Assembly (NCBI GenBank): GCA_026874595.1
Contig: CM049307.1
Coordinates: 27,068,362 to 27,132,361, forward strand
Source of the DNA: Sipunculus nudus
Lineage: Eukaryota > Annelida > Sipuncula > Golfingiida > Sipunculidae
Direction: 5' to 3'
Length of the DNA stretch: 64,000 nt
Of this stretch, positions 1 to 40,243 are shown in pieces. Made by a program: the position numbers and the translations under genes. How positions within the stretch are numbered: position 1 is the first letter of the stretch; each line of letters opens with the position of its first letter. The notes beneath the pieces are model-generated. The model saw only the letters and a list, made by a program, of their open reading frames with translations. It was not told the origin of the DNA and searched no databases.

Positions 1-390
1 GGACTTTTCATGTTCACAATCAATATTCAGTTTTACTGTAATAAGGCTACTTTCCTCTGCTTTGAATTTTAGGGAACAGCTACATGATTATTCAGACTAC
101 AGATACTGGAAAGGTCCATTTTTTCTATAATATTCATTCATCCTTGATCTTTTGTTAGTTTAACTAGCTTATCCTACCTACTTATTAGAAAAAGACCATG
201 CGGTTTAATTTCATCCCAAATATGACAGATGGTGCTTTAAATATTATTAAGACCTATGGCTAAACAATTTTAATAATAATAGATAATGCACAAACACACT
301 GTGACATGTGAACATTTTGTTGCATCAGCCATAGGAAGAACATGTCGAAAGATCATTTGTAAATAAATAAGCAATAGATAAGACAAAGGT
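1..390. other. AT-rich intronic sequence, no exon recognised
   Basis: This stretch lies upstream of the first recognisable TBCD exon and is read as intron. One weak exon-like piece (about 73-112) has an acceptor-like TTTTAG before it but a poor donor and no TBCD similarity, so I do not call it. Nothing else is visible. Confidence 0.5.
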
Positions 391-694
391 TTTTTAGCTC
401 AGCTGACTGAAAGTCATCTGAGCTATAGCGATCACTCTTTGTCCGTCGTCCGTCTGTCCGTCTGTCCGTCTGTCCGTCCGTTAACCAGGCACAAATCGTA
501 ACCGCTGGACCTAGAACCTTGTAACTTGGGATTCTGAGAGGTCCATAAAAAATCTCCTTGGAAACCAGAAATTAGGTCTCTGTTACCCATATCCTTCGAG
601 CTATGGGGCCCCAAAGTACCCCCCAGAAAAGTCAAAAATTTCATACAAAAACTTCAATATCTCATTAACTACTTGACTGATGGTCATGATTTTT

Positions 695-2713
695 GGCATA
701 CATATTGATCATGAGATGTTACATCATTTCCTGCAGACTGGTGGCGCCACCTGTATTTTTCGATTTTTTACGAATTTTTTTCTCTATTTTTGAGACCTTT
801 AAAAATGTGAACATCTGTTAACAAGGCACAAATCATAAAGACTGGACTTAGAATCTTAATTCTTGACACACTGAGAGGTCCATGTAAAATCTCCTTGGAA
901 ACCAGAAATTAGGTCTCTGTTACCCATATCTTTTGAGCTATCGGGCCCCAAAGTACCCCCCAGAATAGTAAAAAATTTCATACAAAAACTTCAATATCTC
1001 AATAACTACATCACTGATGGTCTTCATTTTTGGCATACATATTGATCATGAGATGTTCGATCAGTTCCTGCAGACTGGTTGCGCCACCTGTACTGTTTGA
1101 TTTTTTACGATTTTTTCCTCTATTTTTGAGACCTTTGAGGATGCTGTCATCTGTTAGCGTGGCACAAATCGTAACGACTGGACCTAGAATCTTCATTTTC
1201 GACACACTGAGAGACCTATGAAAAGTCTCCATGGAAACCAGAAATTAGGTCTCTGTTACCCATATCCTTCGAGCTATGGGGCCCAAAATTATCCCCCAGA
1301 ATAGTCAAAAATTTCATACAAAAACTTCAATATCTCATTAACTACATCACTGATGGTCATGATTTTCGACATACATATTGATCATGAGATGTTTCATCAG
1401 TTTGTGCAGACTGGTGGCGCCACCTGTATTTTTCAATGTTCACGAATTGTTTTCTCCATTTTTGAGACCTTTAAGGATGTAGTTATCTGTCAACAGGGTA
1501 CAAATCGTAACGACTGGACCTAGAATCTTCGTTCTTGACACACAGGGAGACCCATGATAAGTCTCCATGGAAACCTGAAATTTGGTCTCTGTTACCCATA
1601 TCCTTCGAGCTATGTGGCCCCAAAGTACCCCCCAGAAAAGTCAAAAATTTCATACAAAAACTTCAATATCTCATTAACTACTTGACTGATGGTCACGATT
1701 TTTGGCATACATATTGATCATGAGATGTTACATCACTTCCTGCAGACTGGTGGCGCCACCTGTATTTTTCGATTTTTTACGAATTTTTTTCTCTATTTTT
1801 GAGACCTTTAAAAATGTGAACATCTGTTAACAAGGCACAAATCATAAAGACTGGACTTAGAATCTTAATTCTTGACACACTGAGAGGTCCATGAAAAATC
1901 TCCTTGGAAACCAGATATTAGGTCTCTGTTACCCATATCTTTTGAGCTATCGGGCCCCAAAGTACCCCCCAGAATAGTAAAAAATTTCATACAAAAACTT
2001 CAATATCTCAATAACTACATCACTGATGGTCTTCATTTTTGGCATACATATTGATCATGAGATGTTCGATCAGTTCCTGCAGACTGGTGGCGCCACCTGT
2101 ACTGTTTGATTTTTTACGATTTTTTCCTCTATTTTTGAGACCTTTGAGGATGCTGTCATCTGTTAACGTGGCACAAATCGTAACGACTGGACCTAGAATC
2201 TTCATTTTCGACACACTGAGAGACCTATGAAAAGTCTCCATGGAAACCAGAAATTAGGTCTCTGTTACCCATATCCTTCGAGCTATGGGGCCCAAAATTA
2301 CCCCCCAGAATAGTCAAAAATTTCATACAAAAACTTCAATATCTCATTAACTACATCACTGATGGTCATGATTTTCGACATACATATTGATCATGAGATG
2401 TTTCATCAGTTTGTGCAGACTGGTGGCGCCACCTGTATTTTTCAATGTTCACGAATTGTTTTCTCCATTTTTGAGACCTTTAAGGATGTAGTTATCTGTC
2501 AACAAGGTACAAATCGTAACGACTGGACCTAGAATCTTCGTTCTTGACACACAGGGAGACCCATGATAAGTCTCCATGGAAACCTGAAATTTGGTCTCTG
2601 TTACCCATATCCTTTGAGCTATGGCACTCCAAAGTACAGCTCAGAATAATGGAAAATTTGATACAAAAGCTAAAGTATCTGAACAACTAATGAAGAGATA
2701 ACCATAATTGTTT
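695..2713 (+). repeat. Higher-order tandem duplication: two ~1,009-bp blocks, each of three ~336-bp units
   Basis: Sequence from about 695-1703 is repeated almost base for base at about 1704-2713. A 63-codon open stretch at 1030-1221 recurs at 2039-2230 with one residue changed, an offset of 1,009 bp. Neighbouring single units differ much more, so the trimer was copied recently as a block, probably by unequal exchange. Confidence 0.8.
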
Positions 2714-3468
2714 TGCATGGATATTGATCATGGAGTGTTTCATAAGTTTCTGCAGACTGGTGGCACCACCTGTATTTGTTCGTTTTTTTTTACGAAATTT
2801 TTCTGTATTTTTGAGACCTTTAAAGATATGAACATCTGTTAACAGGGCACAAATCATAAAAACTGGACCAAGAATCTTCATTCTTGACACACAGGGAGAC
2901 CCATGAAAAGTCTCCATGGAAACTTGAAATTAGGTCTCTGTTACCCATATTCTTTAAGCTGTATGGGTCCAAAATACCCCCCCCCCCCCCCATGAATAAT
3001 GGAAAATTTGATACAAAAACTGCAGTATTTCAATAACTACAACACTGATGGTCATGATTTTCGGCATACATATTGATCATGAGTTGTTCCATCAGTTTCT
3101 GCAGACTGGGTGTGCCACCTCTATTTTTTTTCAAATTTTTACGAATTTTTTTCTTTTTTTTGAGACCTTTAAAGATGTGGTTATCTGTCAACAGGATACA
3201 AATCGCAACAACTGGACCTAGAATCTTCATTCTTGTCATGCAAGGAGGCCCATGAAAGGTGCCTGTGGAAACTTGAAATTAGGTCTCTGTTACCCATATC
3301 CTTCAAGCTATAGGACTCCGAAGTATCCCTCAGAATAATGGACAATTTGATACAAAAACTGAAGTATCTGAACAACTAATGCAGAGATCACCATGATTTT
3401 TTGCATGGATATTGACCATTAAGTGTTTTTATTAGTTTCTGCAGACTGGTGGAGCCACCTGTATCTTT

Positions 3469-4640
3469 GTATCCGCCAAAACGAAGTTTTGCGGATACTA
3501 TGTTTTTGACCGAGTTCCTCCGCCGTGGCGGCATTCGTTTCCAGAGAGCTCCTCAGAGACTAATGGACCGATTTTTCCCAAACTTACACCTATTATCGGG
3601 TCACATGTGAACTGGTGCCTAACCAATTTGCATTGACCTCTGACCTTTCCTCTCTATCCAGTGTCCATTTGTGGGTCTGTTTCCACTCATAAACCCTCAT
3701 ATCTCGGGAACCGTTTGACCGATCAGGAAATAAAATTGATACAAATGTAGCCCTTGGATTGCTTTATAACATACACAAAAAATGGTGGCGCCACCTGTAA
3801 CCATGTTTGCACAGTGTCCATCTGTTCATCTGCCTTGGGTTAAAATCACTCATATCTCTGCAGTGAATTGACTAATTCACCTGAAATTCGTCATGTGTAT
3901 ACATCCAGGATAGCTTTCTTGATTTTATGACAGGTGGCGCCACCTATGTTCACGTTCACGCTGATGACATCCAAGCTTATATCTCGAGAACCGTTTGACC
4001 GATCAGGAAATAAAATTTATACAAATGTAGCCCTTTGATTGCTCTGTAACATACACAAAAAATGGTGGCGCCACCTGTAACAATGTTTGCACAGCGTCTG
4101 TCTGTTAGTCTGCCGTGGCCTAAAATTACTCATTTCTCTGTAGTGGTTCGACATAACTGCCTAAAATTTTGCAGGTTTATACATCGTGGACAGCTTTCTT
4201 GATTTTATGACAGGTGGCGCCACCTACATTCTAGTTAACGCTGGACACATCCAAGCTCATATCTCAGGAACCATTTGACCGATTGGGCCAAAATTGTGGA
4301 TGTGTTTAGATCTCACATAGGTCTTTATCATACACAAAACTGGAGGGGTTACCTGCAAAGATTTTTGCACGGTGTTTGTCTGTTTCTCTGCCATGGGCAA
4401 AAATCGCTCATATACATGTAGTGGTTTGACTTTTCTGCCTAAAATTTTGCAGGTGTATACAACTTGGACAGATTTCTGGATTTGTGGTAGGTGGCACAAC
4501 CTACATACACATTTAGGCTGCAGACATCCATGCTGATATGCAACATACCTCACTCTATTTCCCCTTGCCACTCAATCCATGCCTCACTATCCGATTTTGG
4601 CAGATACATGTAGTCACTTGTCGGTTACCCGTATTCTAGT
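3469..4640 (+). mobile_element. Hairpin-started repeat (family B) nested inside family A copy 1
   Basis: It begins with the hairpin GTATCCGCCAAAAC-GAA-GTTTTGCGGATAC and ends near TCGGTTACCCGTATTCTAG. It contains degenerate ~370-bp subrepeats, each with GGTGGCGCCACCT and CATACACAAAA blocks. It interrupts the last unit of family A, whose TTTTTCTCTATTTTTGAGATAT tract resumes just after. A shorter relative lies at 36943-37695. No coding capacity was seen. Confidence 0.65.
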
Positions 4641-4968
4641 TTTAAAAGTTTACACATTTTTCTCTATTTTTGAGATATATAAATACAGACTAAATCTTGA
4701 CCTGTTGGTTAATCTGTTTGATGCTTCAGTTGAATGGGTATATACTACCATTCTGGTGATAAAATTTCCTTTTGTGAATCTCTTCCCAGTCAGCTGAGCG
4801 TCATGACCCATGGGTCACTTGTTTAAAACCCTACTTACCATCTGTTTAAAAAATCTTAAGTTGGCAGAGGGCTTCAGACATTGATTCAGAATTTAAAAAA
4901 TGCTCTTTGCTTGTATACACAATTGTAGTTACTGACTGGTGCCGCTGAGATGGCCCCTTAAAAAATAG

Positions 4969-5146
4969 TTTTATTACGTAAACATAATTGTGAGCTGTTT
5001 CTGTATTAATGAGAATTTTCTCTGTTAAAGTTTATACGCCAGAGTAAGCCAACCGAAAATTTTCCCTTATTGGGCCTATTATCGCCCATCCCGCCTCGTT
5101 CCCGTGTATCTAGGTCACACTTCCGTTACCCATAATCACATTTTTC
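4969..5146 (+). repeat. Left inverted terminal repeat of DIRS copy 1
   Basis: Bases 5011-5146 are the reverse complement of about 10195-10345. The outermost ~42 bases diverge from the right end and instead match the first half of the internal complementary region, as is usual in DIRS elements. Confidence 0.85.
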
Positions 5147-8100
5147 TTCTGGCGTTCGCCATGATGGACGTGTGATCCCGCTCTGCGAGATTCGTCCACT
5201 GTTGGGTTTGTACTCATGAGTTTGCCAACTGAACTGTAAGTTGTCTTCTTTTTTCCCTTGCCCGCCATGGAGTACCCCACTTATTGTGGCTCTTGTGGTT
5301 CTTTTATCCCGGTTGGGACTCCCACCCCACTTGTTTTCGTTGCCGCTCCAACAATGACTCCTGCCGTGGTCCGGCTGATCCTTGTTTTCCCTGCCAGACT
5401 TGGACGTCTGACCAGTGGGCCCTTTCCAGGATTGGGCTCATTCCCCGATACTTGGGGGTTCACCCTCCAATATTCCATTGTCTGGCCCTGTGGTTGTCTC
5501 CGAGGGGGTGGGGGGGGGGGGGGCTACCCTGGTTGACCGCACCACGGCCGTGCTGCGTTCACCGTCCGTTCCCGCCGGTCCTGTCACCTCTCCAGTGGTT
5601 TAGACAGTTAAATCAGTGAATTCTCATTCACGGACACGGAATTCTTCCCCCGTTCCCGCGGCCTCCCGTTCTACCAGCACATCTGCCTATTCCATATTAC
5701 ATATATTGTCCCGGTTTTGTTAATCACTTATGTCGGATCTCGACAATTCGTCTAGACCCGATTCAGTCCGCTCGGCGCCCTCGCCGGCGCCCCGGTACTT
5801 TCTCCCCGCCGGATTCCTTCATTATCCCCGGGGCCGGCTGGAGCCGTCCCGCTGGATCGCCCGGACCTTCCTGGTGTGCAGGTAAGTGAGTCGGTCCCTC
5901 CTGCCTCCATTCGGGGCTGCCGTCGTTACTTACCGGCCGGCCGGCTCTTTTTTCAGTTACCATCTGCTGTGCGGCCTGCGGCTCCGGTTCCTGTGCCTTC
6001 CTGGATGGTTCCTGCTGCTGCTCGTTCCCCGGCTTCCTGTTTCCAGCCTCAAGTGGCTCTGGCTCAGCGGGTCTCTCTGGCTCCCCCTACACGGGGTTCT
6101 CCAGGGTCCTCGACTGCTCAGTCAGCCGATCCCGCCCTGGCACCAGACCAGTGGTCGGCGATCACGCTGCACCACCAGGCTTGGCGTACGTGCAAATCTG
6201 CGCTTATGGACCTAGAGGCTACCTCCACACAGGAGGCTAACCCTAGTGGTCCGAAGTTCCGTTGGTACAACCTCGGACTTCCTCGGCCTCGGCGGCTGGT
6301 TCTTAATTGAATCCTGGCCCCTTCCATCGCCCTCCGCAGCGCCCGCTGTGTGTCTGGAATTACAGACCACACGGGAGATCTCTTAAGTGGGCACCACGCG
6401 GTGGTCTCGGGGTCTCGCTCTACTGGGGCCCCGCTTCCCCCGGGTTCGGATACACCTTGGTCCCCCGGTACCCTCGGGAATTCCCGTGGGTTCCAGGCTA
6501 CCTGTTCGTTCGCTTGCTCCCTTCTCCTGAGCTCCCGGATGTTCAGTCTGCTCCGCTGCGCCTCGTGTCCGGCCTGGCTCAACCGTTTGGGGACGGTAAT
6601 CTTTATTACCATCCTCTGTCCAGTTTTCCGATCGTCACCTGTCGGTTCTGAAGGGGCTTGGCCGGCAAGCGGCCGGTATGGTTAACGACTTGCAGGCTGT
6701 CACTAGCTTGCTCGCCGTTTCTCCGGACACGCTCACTCTCAACGCCATATGGCAGGCTTCTGCCCATACTGGCGCTGAGTTAATTCAGGTCGTTGGCGCC
6801 CGGTTGAAAATTGCATTCAGTCATTTAAGCACTTACAGCCGAAGCTTCTCAGGCGGAGTTAACCGAGCTTTATTCTCCGCCTTTACCGGTTCCCTGCTGT
6901 TTGGCGGCCAATTACGGCCTCTCTTTGACCGCGCCTTGGCGCGCTCGAATCGTCTGGCCCGCCTCCGCTCGACCTCTCTTGCGCCTCGGCCTTCCTTCTG
7001 CGTTCCCAGCCTTCGGCCTCAGGTTGCGGCTTCCGCTCAGCCGCGCCGCGCATCTGCTCTCTCTTCACGTCCTTCAGGACGTTCCAGCCGTTCTCCGCCT
7101 TTTCGTGGTCGATCCTCCAAACGAGGTTCGACCAAGAATTGCCTCTCTAGCTCCGGTCGGCGCTCGGCTCAGCGACCGTTTTCCCGCGTGGGCGGGTTTC
7201 CCCTCACAGCGGTTAATTCTCAGCACCCTACAGTTCGGGTTCCGTCTTACGTTTAGCACACTCCGCCTCCGTCCGATCCGGCAAAACGCCTCGCTTGGCG
7301 GAGGCCATTCAATCTATGTTAGACAAACGGGCAATTTTCGAGGTTTCCCCATCCCCCGTGGGGTTTTACTCTCGCCTTTTCTTGTTCCCGAACCGCACGG
7401 CCGTTCGCGCCCGATCATAGACCTGTAGCAACTCAATTCGATCATCCGTCCGCCCCCGTTTCGGATGTTCATTATCCATGCTGTGCTCCGCATTGTTCGG
7501 CGGATGGATTGGGCGTTCAAAAATAGACCTTACAGATGCCTAATTCACCTTTCCATTCCGGGTCCATCCGTTCGGGATCCACGTGGCCCCCTGGATTTTT
7601 ACCATACTTGTTCACACGGTCCCGAGTTAACTCCGTTCACCAGGCATTTCTGTGCTCCCTTATCTGGACGATGGCTGGTCCATGCGGCCGATCGCTCCCT
7701 CTTACTGTCGCATCGCTCCTGGGTTCTCAACTTACTTCGGAACCTTGGCTTTCTGGTCGCTGCGGTGATATCTCTTCTCACTCCCACCCAGTCCTTCCAA
7801 ATTCTGGGTGTCACGCTCGATTTTGCGTCCGGCACGGCGTCGCTCCCGCGCGATCTTGTTCTCAAGCTCCGCCGGCATCTTCGTTCTTTTCTCACGCGGC
7901 GCCGTGTAGACTCGCGCCCAGCGGCTTCTCTCCACGGTGCTCTCAACTGGGCCGCGTCCTTTCTCCCGGTCGGCCGACTGTACCTCCGTCTGTTTCAGTC
8001 TATCCTGCGCCGTCACGGCCTTCTCCGTTTAACCTCGGTTCGTCTTCCGTTTCAGCTTACCTGGCGGTCCCTTCGTCCCTAGATGGACCTTTCCTTTCTC

Positions 8101-10044
8101 CTGCGCGGCGTTCCTTTTTCCATGGATGTCAATTGTACCATCTATACCGATGCGTCTCTCCTCGGCTGAGGGGCCCATCTTGCCGATCTTCGCGCTTCGG
8201 GGATATGGTCCCCGTCGGACCGTCTGCTCCATATCAATATCCTCGAACTGCTTGCCGTCCGTCGCGTGATCTCCCGCTGGTCTCCCCCTTGATCGGACGT
8301 CCCATTCTCGTCCGGACCGACCATACCCCATTGGTGGCATTTATAAACAGGCAGGGCGGTACTCGCTCTCCCTCGCTCCTACCGGAGACTTCCCTTTGGT
8401 TCGATCTATGCATCTCTCTCAGGGCGTCGGTTCGTGCATCCCTTCTTCCGGGCGTGTCGACCATCCTCGCGGCCGCACTTTCCCGTCATCCGGAGTCTCC
8501 TCCTTCCCCACCGCTCCTTCCGCTCCCGGTTGTTCGGAGTGTTTTCGCTCGCCTGGGGCAGCCGGAATTCGATCTGTTTGATTTTCCATCTCCCCCCGTG
8601 CTCGTACCTTCCGTGCCGCATATACGTCACCCTCGCGCCCGTCTCCCCGACACGCCGCCGTCCGGGTGGTCTCACCGGTATCTCTTTGCGTTCCGGCGCC
8701 TCATCTCATCCGCTGGGTCCTTCTCCGCTTGTCCCGCGCGGACCGGACTCCCTTTCTTCTCCTACTCCTGTTCAACCTGCGGCTCCCTGGTTCCTCTGTG
8801 GCGCTCGCTTCTCTCTCGCCCCCGCTTCTACTACCGCTCCGCCTCGCGCTCCCGTTGTTCACGTCGAGCGCGTCGCCCATTTCGGTCGTGCCCTCTATGC
8901 GCATGCGTGCTCTCCTCGGACACCTCAAGGCTCAGGGCATTTCAAGTCCAGCTGCTCTCCTTGCCTCGGCTCCCCGGCGCCGTTCTTCGGACCGCATCTA
9001 TGACTCCCGGTGGCGTCTCTTCACCGAGTGGACGTCTTCCAGGGGATTCTCCCCTTAGATCCGTCGCTTGCGGCTGTTTTGGTTTTTCGTGTTCTTACTG
9101 CAGGATAAACATTTATCCTATTCCTCTCTGCGTGGCCCTGCTGTCAGTGCTCGTGTCCTTCATCACCCGTTGGTGTCGGACTTTCTCAAGGCGGTTCATG
9201 CCCGTGCGTCTCGTCCTCGGTATGTTGCGCCTTCCTTGCGAATGGAGGTCATCTTAGTCACCTCCGGGAACCCCTTATGAGCCGTTGCGTTCGGCCCATC
9301 TTCTACATTTATCTCGGAAAACGGTTTTCCTCCTCGCTCTTGCCTCGGCCGATCGCCATTCTGTGCTTCCTGCCCTCGTGGCTGATTCGATATTCACGCA
9401 CATTGCGGCCGCCGGTTCGTCGGCACCCTACATTTTCCTTCGGATTTTTATCGAAAGATCCAAAATTTCGATGATCCTCCGCCTACTTGGCCTGTTCCGG
9501 CCCTCCCGAACGGTCAGTACCGTTATGGGGCTACCAATTCCCCGGTTCGTGCGTTACGTTATTATCTTAAAGCTCCTCCGTCTTTACGGGGGGGGGGGGG
9601 GGCGCAAGAAGTTGTTTATTTCCACAAAGTCACAACTTCCAATAAGGAGATTAGCCCTATCACCATTAGTGCGTGGCTCAAAGCTACTATCGTCGCCGTA
9701 TATGAATCAGCTTCTCCATCCACCTTAGACCAACTTCACATCAAGGCTCATGACATTCATGCTCTTTCGACTTCCTTGGGCCATTTCTCCAGGATCTCAC
9801 CCAATCAATTGGTCAAGAAGGGACACACGCTTTTATCTAAAGGATGTTCAGCTCCAGGCTTAGGGCCTTTACTCCCTAGGCCCTGTGATCGCGTCGGGAG
9901 AGGTCCTACAATTTTCCAGGCCATCTTCTTCCTCTCCGTCTGTTCCACCGCCGAAGTCGTCTGCTGCTCCATCCCAGCACTGAGATTCTCCTCGTTCCAG
10001 CATTACAGGTAGGTGCTCCCTCCCCAAGGCATGTCTGTTCTTTT

Positions 10045-10155
10045 CTCATTAATACAGAAACAGCTCACAATTATGTTTACGTAATAAAACCCCCCCATTC
10101 CCTCCCTGTGAATGGTGGTTTTGTTAGTAAACTGTTGTGAGCTTTTCTGTATTAC
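10045..10155 (+). repeat. Internal complementary region of DIRS copy 1
   Basis: The first part is the reverse complement of the left end (4969-5014) and the second part is the reverse complement of the right end (about 10330-10398). They meet at AATAAAACCCCCCC, so the region spells the joined ends of a circularised element. This is the template structure known from DIRS1 replication. Confidence 0.88.
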
Positions 10156-10194
10156 AAACATCGCTCCCTCCCAGTCCTCTTCCTTCCGCCTTCG

Positions 10195-10398
10195 AAAATG
10201 TGATTATGGGTAACGGAAGTGTGACCTAGATACACGGGAACGAGGCGGGATGGGCGATAATAGGCCCAATAAGGGAAAATTTTCGGTTGGCTTACTCTGG
10301 CGTATAAACTTTAACAGAGAAAATTCTCATTAATACAGAAAAGCACACAACAGTTTACTAACAAAACCACCATTCACAGGGAGGGAATGGGGGGGTTT
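10195..10398 (+). repeat. Right inverted terminal repeat of DIRS copy 1
   Basis: Starts at AAAATGTGATTATGGGTAAC, the inverse of the left repeat, and finishes in a G-run followed by TTT at the host junction. Confidence 0.85.
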
Positions 10399-10516
10399 AA
10401 GATATCTCAGGATATATGTAGGAATAAGGAATATAACTGACTGGTGCCGCTGAGATGGCCCCTTAAAAAAATAGTTTAAGATATATCAGGATATATGTAG
10501 GAATAAGGAATATAAC
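10399..10516 (+). repeat. Short host tandem duplication at the DIRS copy 1 insertion site
   Basis: AAGATATCTCAGGATATATG at 10399 recurs near 10489. The ~42 bases ending at the left edge of the element (4930-4971, GACTGGTGCCGCTGAGATGG core) recur at about 10438-10490. The second copy reads straight through ATAGTTTAAGATAT, so it looks like an unoccupied version of the insertion site next to the occupied one. A poly(C) run follows. Confidence 0.75.
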
Positions 10517-10857
10517 CCCCCCCCCCCCCCAAAGGACACACTTTGCATTATTCCAGACAAACGTACATATCCAAGGAATGGCCACGGAGGAGTTCAGCGT
10601 AAAAAGTCCAGTGCAACCACTGTCAGTTACAATATAGATATGCACTTCTTGCCATTTCTGTCATTTTATTAATCCTTGGACACATTCTTTTCCTGTTACC
10701 CTGTCATCATTTCAGAATCCTACACAAAACTGGCCCCAGTACTGCACAGTTCCTTGTTCTACAGTTTATGTCACCTGTTACCATAACACATTTAATTTAT
10801 TGCCCAGTTTCATTGTTACATTGTAAATGTTATGGTTGTGTATATCTGGTTTTACAG
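10517..10857 (+). other. Intron sequence before the first visible TBCD exon
   Basis: AT-rich intron that ends in the acceptor GGTTTTACAG. I see no other exon or repeat here. Confidence 0.6.
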
Positions 10858-39421
<28,564 letters not shown>

Positions 39422-40165
39422 TTCTTGGTGCCATGATGCTTTCCTGGATTCCCCGTTAAACAGACTTTGGTGTCCACTCACTTGTCATGCAGACTGGCTA
39501 CATTTGAAATAGAGCTTGACTTACCTGTGGCATTAAAACCTGAGAATTTGTAACTATAGTTATATTGGGCTGAAGTTGCAGTGTATGCAGTAGTTTGGCA
39601 TAGCAGCTACTGTGACATATTATTTTCAGCCATAGTTTACACTCTAAGCCTCTACTCCGGTTTAAAATAACAATATTGAAACAGGCTTCAAGGCTTCTTT
39701 AAATGATTACTTGCTGAACAAATCTGTTTTTGATAATTGAAGAATTATATATATTCAGTTTCACTTGAAATACAGTAATTGTCTGTATACAGAATAAATT
39801 GTTAAAATCTTGCTACTAAATGCATTACTTTATATTTAAAATAAATGCAAATACTGCTTTCTCTGAATAAAATATAAAAAAAATATGCAAGATTGCCTGT
39901 CTTTTCCAGTGAAATAAAAATTTTTGCTGGTATATTACATGACAGCTGTGAATTCCTTGTTTGGCTCATTTACCTCATGTACTCTGTAGTGCTCTTACTC
40001 TTTTCACCTTAGCTGTGCCTGACCTCTTGTGATAACAAGTTTGTAACAACACCATGTAAAGGTAGACAGAAAGCTCAGCCAAACATCCAACCATCATGTG
40101 CTAACCTAGGTTTTATTTTATACATGTTTTTCTTTGTATAATAAATCATTGTGCTCACTTCATGT
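39422..40165 (+). other. TBCD: TBCD 3' UTR and poly(A) region
   Basis: AT-rich sequence with AATAAA at 39793, 39866, 39913 and 40140. The last is followed by a T/G-rich tract (GTCTTGTCACTTCTTGTTCC), so transcripts may end near 39.82, 39.89, 39.94 or 40.16 kb. Which signal is used cannot be told from sequence. Confidence 0.7.
40140..40145 (+). terminator. Distal poly(A) signal AATAAA for TBCD
   Basis: AATAAA with a downstream GT/T-rich element within 30 bases, the strongest arrangement of the four candidates and just before the next repeat element begins at 40244. Confidence 0.5.
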
Positions 40166-40243
40166 CTTGTCACTTCTTGTTCCTTTAATACCCAAATCCT
40201 GTCTGAAAGAACACAACTGTTTTATTGGCAGAGGCTTTCACAA

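Larger units (their letters stand above)
391..4823 (+). mobile_element. Hairpin-ended non-autonomous element with ~336-bp internal tandem units (family A, copy 1)
   Basis: The left end is TTTTTAGCTCAGCTGACT followed by a short loop and its near complement, making a hairpin. The right end carries AGTCAGCTGAGCG (the inverse of the left end) and then the palindrome TGACCCATGGGTCA. Between them are about nine units of ~336 bp, each with a GGTGGCGCCACCT palindrome, a TTTTTGAGACCTTTAA block and a GGTCTCTGTTACCCATAT block. There is no coding capacity: open frames here are repeat shadows that recur unit by unit. Known parallels are the bivalve 'pearl' elements and Helentron-associated non-autonomous elements, which also carry central tandem repeats. 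Assignment to either is inference; a second near full-length copy lies at 40244-44203. Confidence 0.7.
4969..10398 (+). mobile_element. DIRS-type tyrosine-recombinase retrotransposon, copy 1 (broken fossil)
   Basis: The ~5.4-kb element is GC-rich against an AT-rich host. It has inverted terminal repeats, an internal complementary region, a gag-like region (about 5260-7250), a reverse transcriptase/RNase H region (about 7260-9060) and a tyrosine recombinase region (about 9060-10010). Order and ends match the DIRS superfamily, which makes a circular intermediate and lacks LTRs and an integrase. It is clearly broken, with of the order of ten or more breaks, and is more decayed than the copy at 22812-28408. 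It lies in the TBCD intron upstream of exon 10858-10918, in the gene's orientation. The insertion point is TTT, shared by host and element, as expected for recombinase-mediated insertion without a conventional target duplication. Confidence 0.88.

Noticed and set aside
73-112. Possible small exon (EQLHDYSDYRYWK)
   Set aside because: Acceptor-like sequence is present but the donor GTCCAT is poor and the peptide does not match the expected acidic TBCD segment.
1011-2241. Paired identical open frames on both strands of family A
   Set aside because: They recur with the repeat period and reflect the 1,009-bp duplication, not genes.
7536-9257. 573-codon frame in DIRS copy 1 as a host gene
   Set aside because: It is mostly an off-frame shadow through the reverse transcriptase region of the fossil element.
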